NCBI GenBank assembly: GCA_030533445.1
Contig: JARPUW010000505.1
Coordinates: 81,373-145,372, forward strand
Length of the DNA: 64,000 nucleotides
Direction of reading: 5' to 3'
Origin: Cyprinodon diabolis
Lineage: Eukaryota; Chordata; Actinopteri; Cyprinodontiformes; Cyprinodontidae
In this document: piece by piece, positions 49,786 to 61,100 of the stretch
Numbering within the stretch: position 1 is the stretch's first letter
How the letters are laid out: every line of letters begins with the position of its first letter
Position numbers and translations under genes: made by a program
Notes under the pieces: generated by a model
The model's database searches: none
The model's input: only the letters and a program-made list of their open reading frames with translations
Told to the model about the DNA's origin: nothing

Positions 49786-52700
49786 CAAGGAGAGGAAATA
49801 AGGAGAGGAAACAATGAGAGGAAATAAGGAGAGGAAACAAGGAGAGGAGGAGAGGAAACAAGGAGAGGAAACAAGGAGAGGAAATAAGGAGAGGAAATAA
49901 GGAGAGGAAACAATGAGAGGAGGAGAGGATACAAGGAGAGGAAACCAGGAGAGGAAATAAGGAGAGGAAGTAAGGAGAGGAAACAAGGAGAGGAAATAAG
50001 GAGAGGAAACAAGGAGAGGAAATAAGGAGAGGAAACAAGGAGAGGAAATAAGGAGAGGAAACAAGGAGAGGAGGAGAGGAAACAAGGAGAGGAAATAAGG
50101 AGAGGAAGTAAGGAGAGGAAATAAGGAGAGGAAACAAGGAGAGGAAATAAGGCGAGGAAACAAGGAGAGGAAATAAGGAGAGGAAGTAAGGAGAAGAAAC
50201 AAGGAGAGGAAACAATGAGAGGAAACAAGGAGAGGAAACAAGGTGAGGAAACAAGGAGAGGAAATAAGGAGAGGAAATAAGGAGAGGAGGAGAGGAAACA
50301 AGGAGAGGAAACAAGGAGAGGAAATAAGGAGAGGAAATAAGGGGAGGAAACAAGGAGAGGAAATAAGGAGAGGAAACAAGGAGAGGAGGAGAGGAAACAA
50401 GGAGAGGAAACAAGGAGAGGAGGAGAGGAAACAAGGAGAGGAAATAAGGAGAGGAAGTAAGGAGAGGAAACAAGGAGAGGAAATAAGGAGAGGAAACAAG
50501 GAGAGGAAACAAGGAGAGGAAACAAGGAGAGGAAATAAGGCGAGGAAACAAGGAGAGGAAATAAGGAGAGGAAGTAAGGAGAAGAAACAAGGAGAGGAAA
50601 CAATGAGAGGAAACAAGGAGAGGAAACAAGGTGAGGAAACAAGGAGAGGAAATAAGGAGAGGAAATAAGGAGAGGAAGAGAGGAAACAAGGAGAGGAAAC
50701 AAGGAGAGGAAATAAGGAGAGGAAATAAGGAGAGGAAACAATGAGAGGAGGAGAGGATACAAGGAGAGGAAACAAGGAGAGGAAATAAGGAGAGGAAGTA
50801 AGGAGAGGAAACAAGGAGAGGAAATAAGGAGAGGAAACAAGGAGAGGAAATAAGAAGAGGAAACAAGGAGAGGAAACAATGAGAGGAAACAAGGAGAGGA
50901 AACAAGGAGAGGAAATAAGGAGAGGAAATAATGAGAGGAAACAAGGAGAGGAAACAAGGAGAGGAAATAAGGAGAGGAAACAAGGAGAGGAAACAATGAG
51001 AGGAAACAAGGAGAGGAAACAATGAGAGGAAATAAGGAGAGGAAACAATGAGAGGAGGAGAGGATACAAAGAGAGGAAACAAGGAGAGGAAATAAGGAGA
51101 GGAAGTAAGGAGAGGAAACAAGGAGAGGAAATAAGGAGAGGAAACAAGGAGAGGAAACAAGGAGAGGAAATAAGGAGAGGAAACAAGGAGAGGAAACAAT
51201 GAGAGGAAACAAGGAGAGGAAACAAGGAGAGGAAATAAGGAGAGGAAACAATGAGATGAGGAGAGGATACAAGGAGAGGAAACAAGGAGAGGAAATAAGG
51301 AGAGGAAGTAAGGAGAGGAAACAAGGAGAGGAAATAAGGAGAGGAAACAAGGAGAGGAAACAAGGAGAGGAAATAAGGAGAGGAAACAAGGAGAGGAGGA
51401 GAGGAAACAAGGAGAGGAACCAAGGAGAGGAAATAAGGAGAGGAAGTAAGGAGAGGAAACAAAGAGAGGAAATAAGGAGAGGAAACAAGGAGAGGAAACA
51501 AGGAGAGGAAATAAGGAGAGGAAACAAGGAGAGGAAACAAGGAGAGGAAACAAGGAGAGGAAATAAGGAGAGGAAACAAGGAGAGGAAGTAAGGAGAGGA
51601 AACAATGAGAGGAAACAAGGAGAGGAAACAAGGAGAGGAAACAAGGAGAGGAAATAAGGAGAGGAAATAAGGAGAGGAGGAGAGGAAACAAGGAGAGGAA
51701 ACAAGGAGAGGAAATAAGGAGAGGAAACAATGAGAGGAGGAGAGGATACAAGGAGAGGAAACAAGGAGAGGAAATAAGGAGAGGAAGTAAGGAGAGGAAA
51801 CAAGGAGAGGAAATAAGGAGAGGAAACAAGAGGAAACAAGGAGAGGAAACAAGGAGAGGAAATAAGGAGAGGAAACAAGGAGAGGAGGAGAGGAAACAAG
51901 GAGAGGAAATAAGGAGAGGAAGTAAGGAGAGGAAACAAGGAGAGGAAATAATGAGAGGAAACAAGGAGAGGAAATAAGGAGAGGAGGAGAGGAAACAAGG
52001 AGAGGAGGAGAGGAGAGGAAACAAGGAGAGGAAATAAGGAGAGGTAACAAGGAGAGGAAATAAGGAGAGAAAACAAGGAGAGGAAACAAGGAGAGGAAAT
52101 AAGGAGAGGAAACAAGGAGAGGAAACAATGAGAGGAAACAAGGAGAGGAAACAAGGAGAGGAAATAAGGAGAGGAAACAATGAGAGGAGGAGAGGATACA
52201 AGGAGAGGAAACAAGGAGAGGAAATAAGGAGAGGAAGTAAGGAGAGGAAACAAGGAGAGGAAATAAGGAGAGGAAACAAGGAGAGGAAACAAGGAGAGGA
52301 AATAAGGAGAGGAAACAAGGAGAGGAGGAGAGGAAACAAGGAGAGGAACCAAGGAGAGGAAACAAGGAGAGGAAATAAGGAGAGGAAGTAAGGAGAGGAA
52401 ACAAGGAGAGGAAACAAGGAGAGGAAACAAGGAGAGGAAATAAGGAGAGGAAACAAGGAGAGGAGGAGAGGAAACAAGGAGAGGAAATAAGGAGAGCAAA
52501 TAAGGAGAGGAAATAAGGAGAGGAAGTAAGGAGAGGAAACAAGGAGAGGAAACAATGAGAGGAAACAAGGAGAGGAAATAAGGAGAGGAAGTAAGGAGAG
52601 GAAACAAGGAGAGGAAATAAGGAGAGGAAACAAGGAGAGGAAACAAGGAGAGGAAATAAGGAGAGGAAACAAGGAGAGGAAACAATGAGAGGAAACAAGG

Positions 52701-53215
52701 AGAGGAAACAAGGAGAGGAAATAAGGAGAGGAAACAATGAGAGGAGGAGAGGATACAAGGAGAGGAAACAAGGAGAGGAAATAAGGAGAGGAAGTAAGGA
52801 GAGGAAACAAGGAGAGGAAATAAGGAGAGGAAACAAGGAGAGGAAACAAGGAGAGGAAATAAGGAGAGGAAACAAGGAGAGGAGGAGAGGAAACAAGGAG
52901 AGGAACCAAGGAGAGGAAATAAGGAGAGGAAGTAAGGAGAGGAAACAAAGAGAGGAAATAAGGAGAGGAAACAAGGAGAGGAAATAAGGAGAGGAAATAA
53001 GGAGAGGAGGAGAGGAAACAAGGAGAGGAAACAAGGAGAGGAAATAAGGAGAGGAAATAAGGAGAGGAAACAATGAGAGGAGGAGAGGATACAAGGAGAG
53101 GAAACAAGGAGAGGAAATAAGGAGAGGAAGTAAGGAGAGGAAACAAGGAGAGGAAATAAGGAGAGGAAACAAGAGGAAACAAAGAGAGGAAACAAGGAGA
53201 GGAAATAAGGAGAGG
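47410..53215 (+). repeat. Higher-order block G, copy 1 (6,088-bp offset duplication)
   Basis: At least seven landmarks repeat exactly 6,088 bp downstream: 48,796, 49,608, 50,243, 51,199, 52,128 and 52,685 with 54,884, 55,696, 56,331, 57,287, 58,216 and 58,773, plus AAGGGGAGG at 50,341 and 56,429. Two changes are found only in these two blocks: AATGAGATGAGG (about 51,250 and 57,340), and AAGAGGAAAC followed by AAAGAGAGG (about 53,170 and 59,262). The unchanged offset over several kilobases implies very few unit gains or losses since copying. Confidence 0.85.
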
Positions 53216-53494
53216 AAACAAGGAGAGGAAATAAGGAGAGGAAACAAGGAGAGGAAACAAGGAGAGGAAATAAGGAGAGGAAACAAGGAGAGGAGGAGAG
53301 GAAACAAGGAGAGGAACCAAGGAGAGGAAACAAGGAGAGGAAATAAGGAGAGGAAGTAAGGAGAGGAAACAAGGAGAGGAAACAAGGAGAGGAAACAAGG
53401 AGAGGAAATAAGGAGAGGAAACAAGGAGAGGAGGAGAGGAAACAAGGAGAGGAAATAAGGAGAGCAAATAAGGAGAGGAAATAAGGAGAGGAAG

Positions 53495-56400
53495 TAAGGA
53501 GAGGAAACAAGGAGAGGAAACAATGAGAGGAAACAAGGAGAGGAAACAAGGAGAGGAAATAAGGAGAGGAAACAATGAGAGGAAACAAGGAGAGGAAACA
53601 AGGAGAGGAAACAAGGAGAGGAAATAAGGAGAGGAAACAAGGAGAGGAGGAGAGGAAACAAGGAGAGGAACCAAGGAGAGGAAATAAGGAGAGGAAGTAA
53701 GGAGAGGAAACAAAGAGAGGAAATAAGGAGAGGAAACAAGGAAAGGAAACAAGGAGAGGAAATAAGGAGAGGAAACAAGGAGAGGAAACAAGGAGAGGAG
53801 GAGAGGAAACAAGGAGAGGAAACAAGGAGAGGAAATAAGGAGAGGAAATAAGGAGAGGAAAGAAGGAGAGGAAGTAAGGAGAGGAAACAAGGAGAGGAAA
53901 CAATGAGAGGAAACAAGGAGAGGAAACAAGGAGAGGAAATAAGGAGAGGAAATAAGGAGAGGAAAGAAGGAGAGGAAGTAAGGAGAGGAAACAAGGAGAG
54001 GAAACAATGAGAGGAAACAAGGAGAGGAAACAAGGAGAGGAAATAAGGAGAGGAAACAATGAGAGGAAACAAGGAGAGGAAACAAGGAGAGGAAACAAGG
54101 AGAGGAAATAAGGAGAGGAAACAAGGAGAGGAGGAGAGGAAACAAGCAGAGGAAATAAGGAGAGCAAATAAGGAGAGGAAATAAGGAGAGGAAGTAAGGA
54201 GAGGAAACAAGGAGAGGAAACAATGAGAGGAAACAAGGAGAGGAAATAAGGAGAGGAAGTAAGGAGAGGAAACAAGGAGAGGAAATAAGGAGAGGAAACA
54301 AGGAGAGGAAACAAGGAGAGGAAATAAGGAGAGGAAACAAGGAGAGGAAACAATGAGAGGAAACAAGGAGAGGAAACAAGGAGAGGAAATAAGGAGAGGA
54401 AACAATGAGAGGAGGAGAGGATACAATGAGAGGAAACAAGGAGAGGAAATAAGGAGAGGAAGTAAGGAGAGGAAACAAGGAGAGGAAATAAGGAGAGGAA
54501 ACAAGGAGAGGAAATAAGGAGAGGAAACAAGGAGAGGAGGAGAGGAAACAAGGAGAGGAACCAAGGAGAGGAAACAAGGAGAGGAAATAAGGAGAGGAAG
54601 TAAGGAGAGGAAACAAGGAGAGGAAACAAGGAGAGGAAACAAGGAGAGGAAATAAGGAGAGGAAACAAGGAGAGGAGGAGAGGAAACAAGGAGAGGAAAT
54701 AAGGAGAGCAAATAAGGAGAGGAAATAAGGAGAGGAAGTAAGGAGAGGAAACAAGGAGAGGAAACAATGAGAGGAAACAAGGAGAGGAAATAAGGAGAGG
54801 AAGTAAGGAGAGGAAACAAGGAGAGGAAATAAGGAGAGGAAACAAGGAGAGGAAATAAGGAGAGGAAACAAGGAGAGGAAACAATGAGAGGAAACAAGGA
54901 GAGGAAACAAGGAGAGGAAATAAGGAGAGGAAACAATGAGAGGAGGAGAGGATACAAGGAGAGGAAACAAGGAGAGGAAATAAGGAGAGGAAGTAAGGAG
55001 AGGAAACAAGGAGAGGAAATAAGGAGAGGAAACAAGGAGAGGAAACAAGGAGAGGAAATAAGGAGAGGAAACAAGGAGAGGAGGAGAGGAAACAAGGAGA
55101 GGAACCAAGGAGAGGAAATAAGGAGAGGAAGTAAGGAGAGGAAACAAAGAGAGGAAATAAGGAGAGGAAACAAGGAGAGGAAACAAGGAGAGGAAATAAG
55201 GAGAGGAAACAAGGAGAGGAAACAAGGAGAGGAAACAAGGAGAGGAAATAAGGAGAGGAAATAAGGAGAGGAGGAGAGGAAACAAGGAGAGGAAACAAGG
55301 AGAGGAAATAAGGAGAGGAAATAAGGAGAGGAAACAATGAGAGGAGGAGAGGATACAAGGAGAGGAAACAAGGAGAGGAAATAAGGAGAGGAAGTAAGGA
55401 GAGGAAACAAGGAGAGGAAATAAGGAGAGGAAACAAGAGGAAACAAGGAGAGGAAACAAGGAGAGGAAATAAGGAGAGGAAACAAGGAGAGGAGGAGAGG
55501 AAACAAGGAGAGGAAATAAGGAGAGGAAGTAAGGAGAGGAAACAAGGAGAGGAAATAATGAGAGGAAACAAGGAGAGGAAATAAGGAGAGGAGGAGAGGA
55601 AACAAGGAGAGGAGGAGAGGAGAGGAAACAAGGAGAGGAAATAAGGAGAGGTAACAAGGAGAGGAAATAAGGAAAGGAAATAAGGAGAGGAAACAATGAG
55701 AGGAAATAAGGAGAGGAAACAAGGAGAGGAAATAAGGAGAGGAAGTAAGGAGAGGAAACAAGGAGAGGAGGAGAGGAAACAAGGAGATGAGGAGAGGAAA
55801 CAAGGAGAGAAAATAAGGAGAGGAAACAATGAGAGGAGGAGAGGAAACAAGGAGAGTGAACAAGGAGAGGAAACAAGGAGAGGAAATAAGGAGAGGAAAC
55901 AATGAGAGGAAATAAGGAGAGGAAACAAGGAGAGGAGGAGAGGAAACAAGGAGAGGAAACAAGGAGAGGAAATAAGGAGAGGAAATAAGGAGAGGAAACA
56001 ATGAGAGGAGGAGAGGATACAAGGAGAGGAAACCAGGAGAGGAAATAAGGAGAGGAAGTAAGGAGAGGAAACAAGGAGAGGAAATAAGGAGAGGAAACAA
56101 GGAGAGGAAATAAGGAGAGGAAACAAGGAGAGGAAATAAGGAGAGGAAACAAGGAGAGGAGGAGAGGAAACAAGGAGAGGAAATAAGGAGAGGAAGTAAG
56201 GAGAGGAAATAAGGAGAGGAAACAAGGAGAGGAAATAAGGCGAGGAAACAAGGAGAGGAAATAAGGAGAGGAAGTAAGGAGAAGAAACAAGGAGAGGAAA
56301 CAATGAGAGGAAACAAGGAGAGGAAACAAGGTGAGGAAACAAGGAGAGGAAATAAGGAGAGGAAATAAGGAGAGGAGGAGAGGAAACAAGGAGAGGAAAC

Positions 56401-59305
56401 AAGGAGAGGAAATAAGGAGAGGAAATAAGGGGAGGAAACAAGGAGAGGAAATAAGGAGAGGAAACAAGGAGAGGAGGAGAGGAAACAAGGAGAGGAAACA
56501 AGGAGAGGAGGAGAGGAAACAAGGAGAGGAAATAAGGAGAGGAAGTAAGGAGAGGAAACAAGGAGAGGAAATAAGGAGAGGAAACAAGGAGAGGAAACAA
56601 GGAGAGGAAACAAGGAGAGGAAATAAGGCGAGGAAACAAGGAGAGGAAATAAGGAGAGGAAGTAAGGAGAAGAAACAAGGAGAGGAAACAATGAGAGGAA
56701 ACAAGGAGAGGAAACAAGGTGAGGAAACAAGGAGAGGAAATAAGGAGAGGAAATAAGGAGAGGAAGAGAGGAAACAAGGAGAGGAAACAAGGAGAGGAAA
56801 TAAGGAGAGGAAATAAGGAGAGGAAACAATGAGAGGAGGAGAGGATACAAGGAGAGGAAACAAGGAGAGGAAATAAGGAGAGGAAGTAAGGAGAGGAAAC
56901 AAGGAGAGGAAATAAGGAGAGGAAACAAGGAGAGGAAATAAGAAGAGGAAACAAGGAGAGGAAACAATGAGAGGAAACAAGGAGAGGAAACAAGGAGAGG
57001 AAATAAGGAGAGGAAATAATGAGAGGAAACAAGGAGAGGAAACAAGGAGAGGAAATAAGGAGAGGAAACAAGGAGAGGAAACAATGAGAGGAAACAAGGA
57101 GAGGAAACAATGAGAGGAAATAAGGAGAGGAAACAATGAGAGGAGGAGAGGATACAAAGAGAGGAAACAAGGAGAGGAAATAAGGAGAGGAAGTAAGGAG
57201 AGGAAACAAGGAGAGGAAATAAGGAGAGGAAACAAGGAGAGGAAACAAGGAGAGGAAATAAGGAGAGGAAACAAGGAGAGGAAACAATGAGAGGAAACAA
57301 GGAGAGGAAACAAGGAGAGGAAATAAGGAGAGGAAACAATGAGATGAGGAGAGGATACAAGGAGAGGAAACAAGGAGAGGAAATAAGGAGAGGAAGTAAG
57401 GAGAGGAAACAAGGAGAGGAAATAAGGAGAGGAAACAAGGAGAGGAAACAAGGAGAGGAAATAAGGAGAGGAAACAAGGAGAGGAGGAGAGGAAACAAGG
57501 AGAGGAACCAAGGAGAGGAAATAAGGAGAGGAAGTAAGGAGAGGAAACAAAGAGAGGAAATAAGGAGAGGAAACAAGGAGAGGAAACAAGGAGAGGAAAT
57601 AAGGAGAGGAAACAAGGAGAGGAAACAAGGAGAGGAAACAAGGAGAGGAAATAAGGAGAGGAAACAAGGAGAGGAAGTAAGGAGAGGAAACAATGAGAGG
57701 AAACAAGGAGAGGAAACAAGGAGAGGAAACAAGGAGAGGAAATAAGGAGAGGAAATAAGGAGAGGAGGAGAGGAAACAAGGAGAGGAAACAAGGAGAGGA
57801 AATAAGGAGAGGAAACAATGAGAGGAGGAGAGGATACAAGGAGAGGAAACAAGGAGAGGAAATAAGGAGAGGAAGTAAGGAGAGGAAACAAGGAGAGGAA
57901 ATAAGGAGAGGAAACAAGAGGAAACAAGGAGAGGAAACAAGGAGAGGAAATAAGGAGAGGAAACAAGGAGAGGAGGAGAGGAAACAAGGAGAGGAAATAA
58001 GGAGAGGAAGTAAGGAGAGGAAACAAGGAGAGGAAATAATGAGAGGAAACAAGGAGAGGAAATAAGGAGAGGAGGAGAGGAAACAAGGAGAGGAGGAGAG
58101 GAGAGGAAACAAGGAGAGGAAATAAGGAGAGGTAACAAGGAGAGGAAATAAGGAGAGAAAACAAGGAGAGGAAACAAGGAGAGGAAATAAGGAGAGGAAA
58201 CAAGGAGAGGAAACAATGAGAGGAAACAAGGAGAGGAAACAAGGAGAGGAAATAAGGAGAGGAAACAATGAGAGGAGGAGAGGATACAAGGAGAGGAAAC
58301 AAGGAGAGGAAATAAGGAGAGGAAGTAAGGAGAGGAAACAAGGAGAGGAAATAAGGAGAGGAAACAAGGAGAGGAAACAAGGAGAGGAAATAAGGAGAGG
58401 AAACAAGGAGAGGAGGAGAGGAAACAAGGAGAGGAACCAAGGAGAGGAAACAAGGAGAGGAAATAAGGAGAGGAAGTAAGGAGAGGAAACAAGGAGAGGA
58501 AACAAGGAGAGGAAACAAGGAGAGGAAATAAGGAGAGGAAACAAGGAGAGGAGGAGAGGAAACAAGGAGAGGAAATAAGGAGAGCAAATAAGGAGAGGAA
58601 ATAAGGAGAGGAAGTAAGGAGAGGAAACAAGGAGAGGAAACAATGAGAGGAAACAAGGAGAGGAAATAAGGAGAGGAAGTAAGGAGAGGAAACAAGGAGA
58701 GGAAATAAGGAGAGGAAACAAGGAGAGGAAACAAGGAGAGGAAATAAGGAGAGGAAACAAGGAGAGGAAACAATGAGAGGAAACAAGGAGAGGAAACAAG
58801 GAGAGGAAATAAGGAGAGGAAACAATGAGAGGAGGAGAGGATACAAGGAGAGGAAACAAGGAGAGGAAATAAGGAGAGGAAGTAAGGAGAGGAAACAAGG
58901 AGAGGAAATAAGGAGAGGAAACAAGGAGAGGAAACAAGGAGAGGAAATAAGGAGAGGAAACAAGGAGAGGAGGAGAGGAAACAAGGAGAGGAACCAAGGA
59001 GAGGAAATAAGGAGAGGAAGTAAGGAGAGGAAACAAAGAGAGGAAATAAGGAGAGGAAACAAGGAGAGGAAATAAGGAGAGGAAATAAGGAGAGGAGGAG
59101 AGGAAACAAGGAGAGGAAACAAGGAGAGGAAATAAGGAGAGGAAATAAGGAGAGGAAACAATGAGAGGAGGAGAGGATACAAGGAGAGGAAACAAGGAGA
59201 GGAAATAAGGAGAGGAAGTAAGGAGAGGAAACAAGGAGAGGAAATAAGGAGAGGAAACAAGAGGAAACAAAGAGAGGAAACAAGGAGAGGAAATAAGGAG
59301 AGGAA
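53495..59305 (+). repeat. Higher-order block G, copy 2 (6,088-bp offset duplication)
   Basis: Partner of 47.41-53.22 kb, nearly abutting it; about 280 bp of other repeat lies between. It contains the same cassette order, the private AATGAGATGAGG unit near 57,340, and the short unit plus AAAGAGAGG near 59,262. The copies part at about 53,215 and 59,305. It is the clearest candidate in the window for a recent single-event duplication. Confidence 0.85.
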
Positions 59306-59504
59306 ACAAGGAGAGGAGGAGAGGAAACAAGGAGAGGAAATAAGGAGAGGAAGTAAGGAGAGGAAACAAGGAGAGGAAATAATGAGAGGAAACAAGGAGA
59401 GGAAATAAGGAGAGGAGGAGAGGAAACAAGGAGAGGAGGAGAGGAGAGGAAACAAGGAGAGGAAATAAGGAGAGGTAACAAGGAGAGGAAATAAGGAAAG
59501 GAAA

Positions 59505-61100
59505 TAAGGAGAGGAAACAATGAGAGGAAATAAGGAGAGGAAACAAGGAGAGGAAATAAGGAGAGGAAGTAAGGAGAGGAAACAAGGAGAGGAGGAGAGG
59601 AAACAAGGAGATGAGGAGAGGAAACAAGGAGAGAAAATAAGGAGAGGAAACAATGAGAGGAGGAGAGGAAACAAGGAGAGTGAACAAGGAGAGGAAACAA
59701 GGAGAGGAAATAAGGAGAGGAAACAATGAGAGGAAATAAGGAGAGGAAACAATGAGAGGAGGAGAGGAAACAAGGAGAGGAAACAAGGAGAGGAAATAAG
59801 GAGAGGAAATAAGGAGAGGAAACAATGAGAGGAGGAGAGGATACAAGGAGAGGAAACCAGGAGAGGAAATAAGGAGAGGAAGTAAGGAGAGGAAACAAGG
59901 AGAGGAAATAAGGAGAGGAAACAAGGAGAGGAAATAAGGAGAGGAAACAAGGAGAGGAAATAAGGAGAGGAAACAAGGAGAGGAGGAGAGGAAACAAGGA
60001 GAGGAAATAAGGAGAGGAAGTAAGGAGAGGAAATAAGGAGAGGAAACAAGGAGAGGAAATAAGGCGAGGAAACAAGGAGAGGAAATAAGGAGAGGAAGTA
60101 AGGAGAAGAAACAAGGAGAGGAAACAATGAGAGGAAACAAGGAGAGGAAACAAGGTGAGGAAACAAGGAGAGGAAATAAGGAGAGGAAATAAGGAGAGGA
60201 GGAGAGGAAACAAGGAGAGGAAACAAGGAGAGGAAATAAGGAGAGGAAATAAGGAGAGGAAACAAGGAGAGGAAATAAGGAGAGGAAACAAGGAGAGGAG
60301 GAGAGGAAACAAGGAGAGGAAACAAGGAGAGGAGGAGAGGAAACAAGGAGAGGAAATAAGGAGAGGAAGTAAGGAGAGGAAAAAAGGAGAGGAAATAAGG
60401 AGAGGAAACAAGGAGAGGAAACAAGGAGAGGAAACAAGGAGAGGAAACAAGGCGAGGAAACAAGGAGAGGAAATAAGGAGAGGAAGTAAGGAGAAGAAAC
60501 AAGGAGAGGAAACAATGAGAGGAAACAAGGAGAGGAAACAAGGTGAGGAAACAAGGAGAGGAAATAAGGAGAGGAAATAAGGAGAGGAAGAGAGGAAACA
60601 AGGAGAGGAAACAAGGAGAGGAAATAAGGAGAGGAAATAAGGAGAGGAAACAATGAGAGGAGGAGAGGATACAAGGAGAGGAAACAAGGAGAGGAAATAA
60701 GGAGAGGAAGTAAGGAGAGGAAACAAGGAGAGGAAATAAGGAGAGGAAACAAGGAGAGGAATTAAGAAGAGGAAACAAGGAGAGGAAACAATGAGAGGAA
60801 ACAAGGAGAGGAAACAAGGAGAGGAAATAAGGAGAGGAAATAATGAGAGGAAACAAGGAGAGGAAACAAGGAGAGGAAATAAGGAGAGGAAACAAGGAGA
60901 GGAAACAATGAGAGGAAACAAGGAGAGGAAACAATGAGAGGAAATAAGGAGAGGAAACAATGAGAGGAGGAGAGGATACAAAGAGAGGAAACAAGGAGAG
61001 GAAATAAGGAGAGGAAGTAAGGAGAGGAAACAAGGAGAGGAAATAAGGAGAGGAAACAAGGAGAGGAAACAAGGAGAGGAAATAAGGAGAGGAAACAAGG
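59505..61100 (+). repeat. Higher-order segment H, copy 2
   Basis: Partner of 44.2-45.8 kb. It shares AAACAAGGCGAGG (C before the AAGG) near 60,450 with the window's left end near 220, where other CpG-bearing units have AAATAAGGCGAGG. This makes it the closest visible relative of the left-edge segment. Confidence 0.7.
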
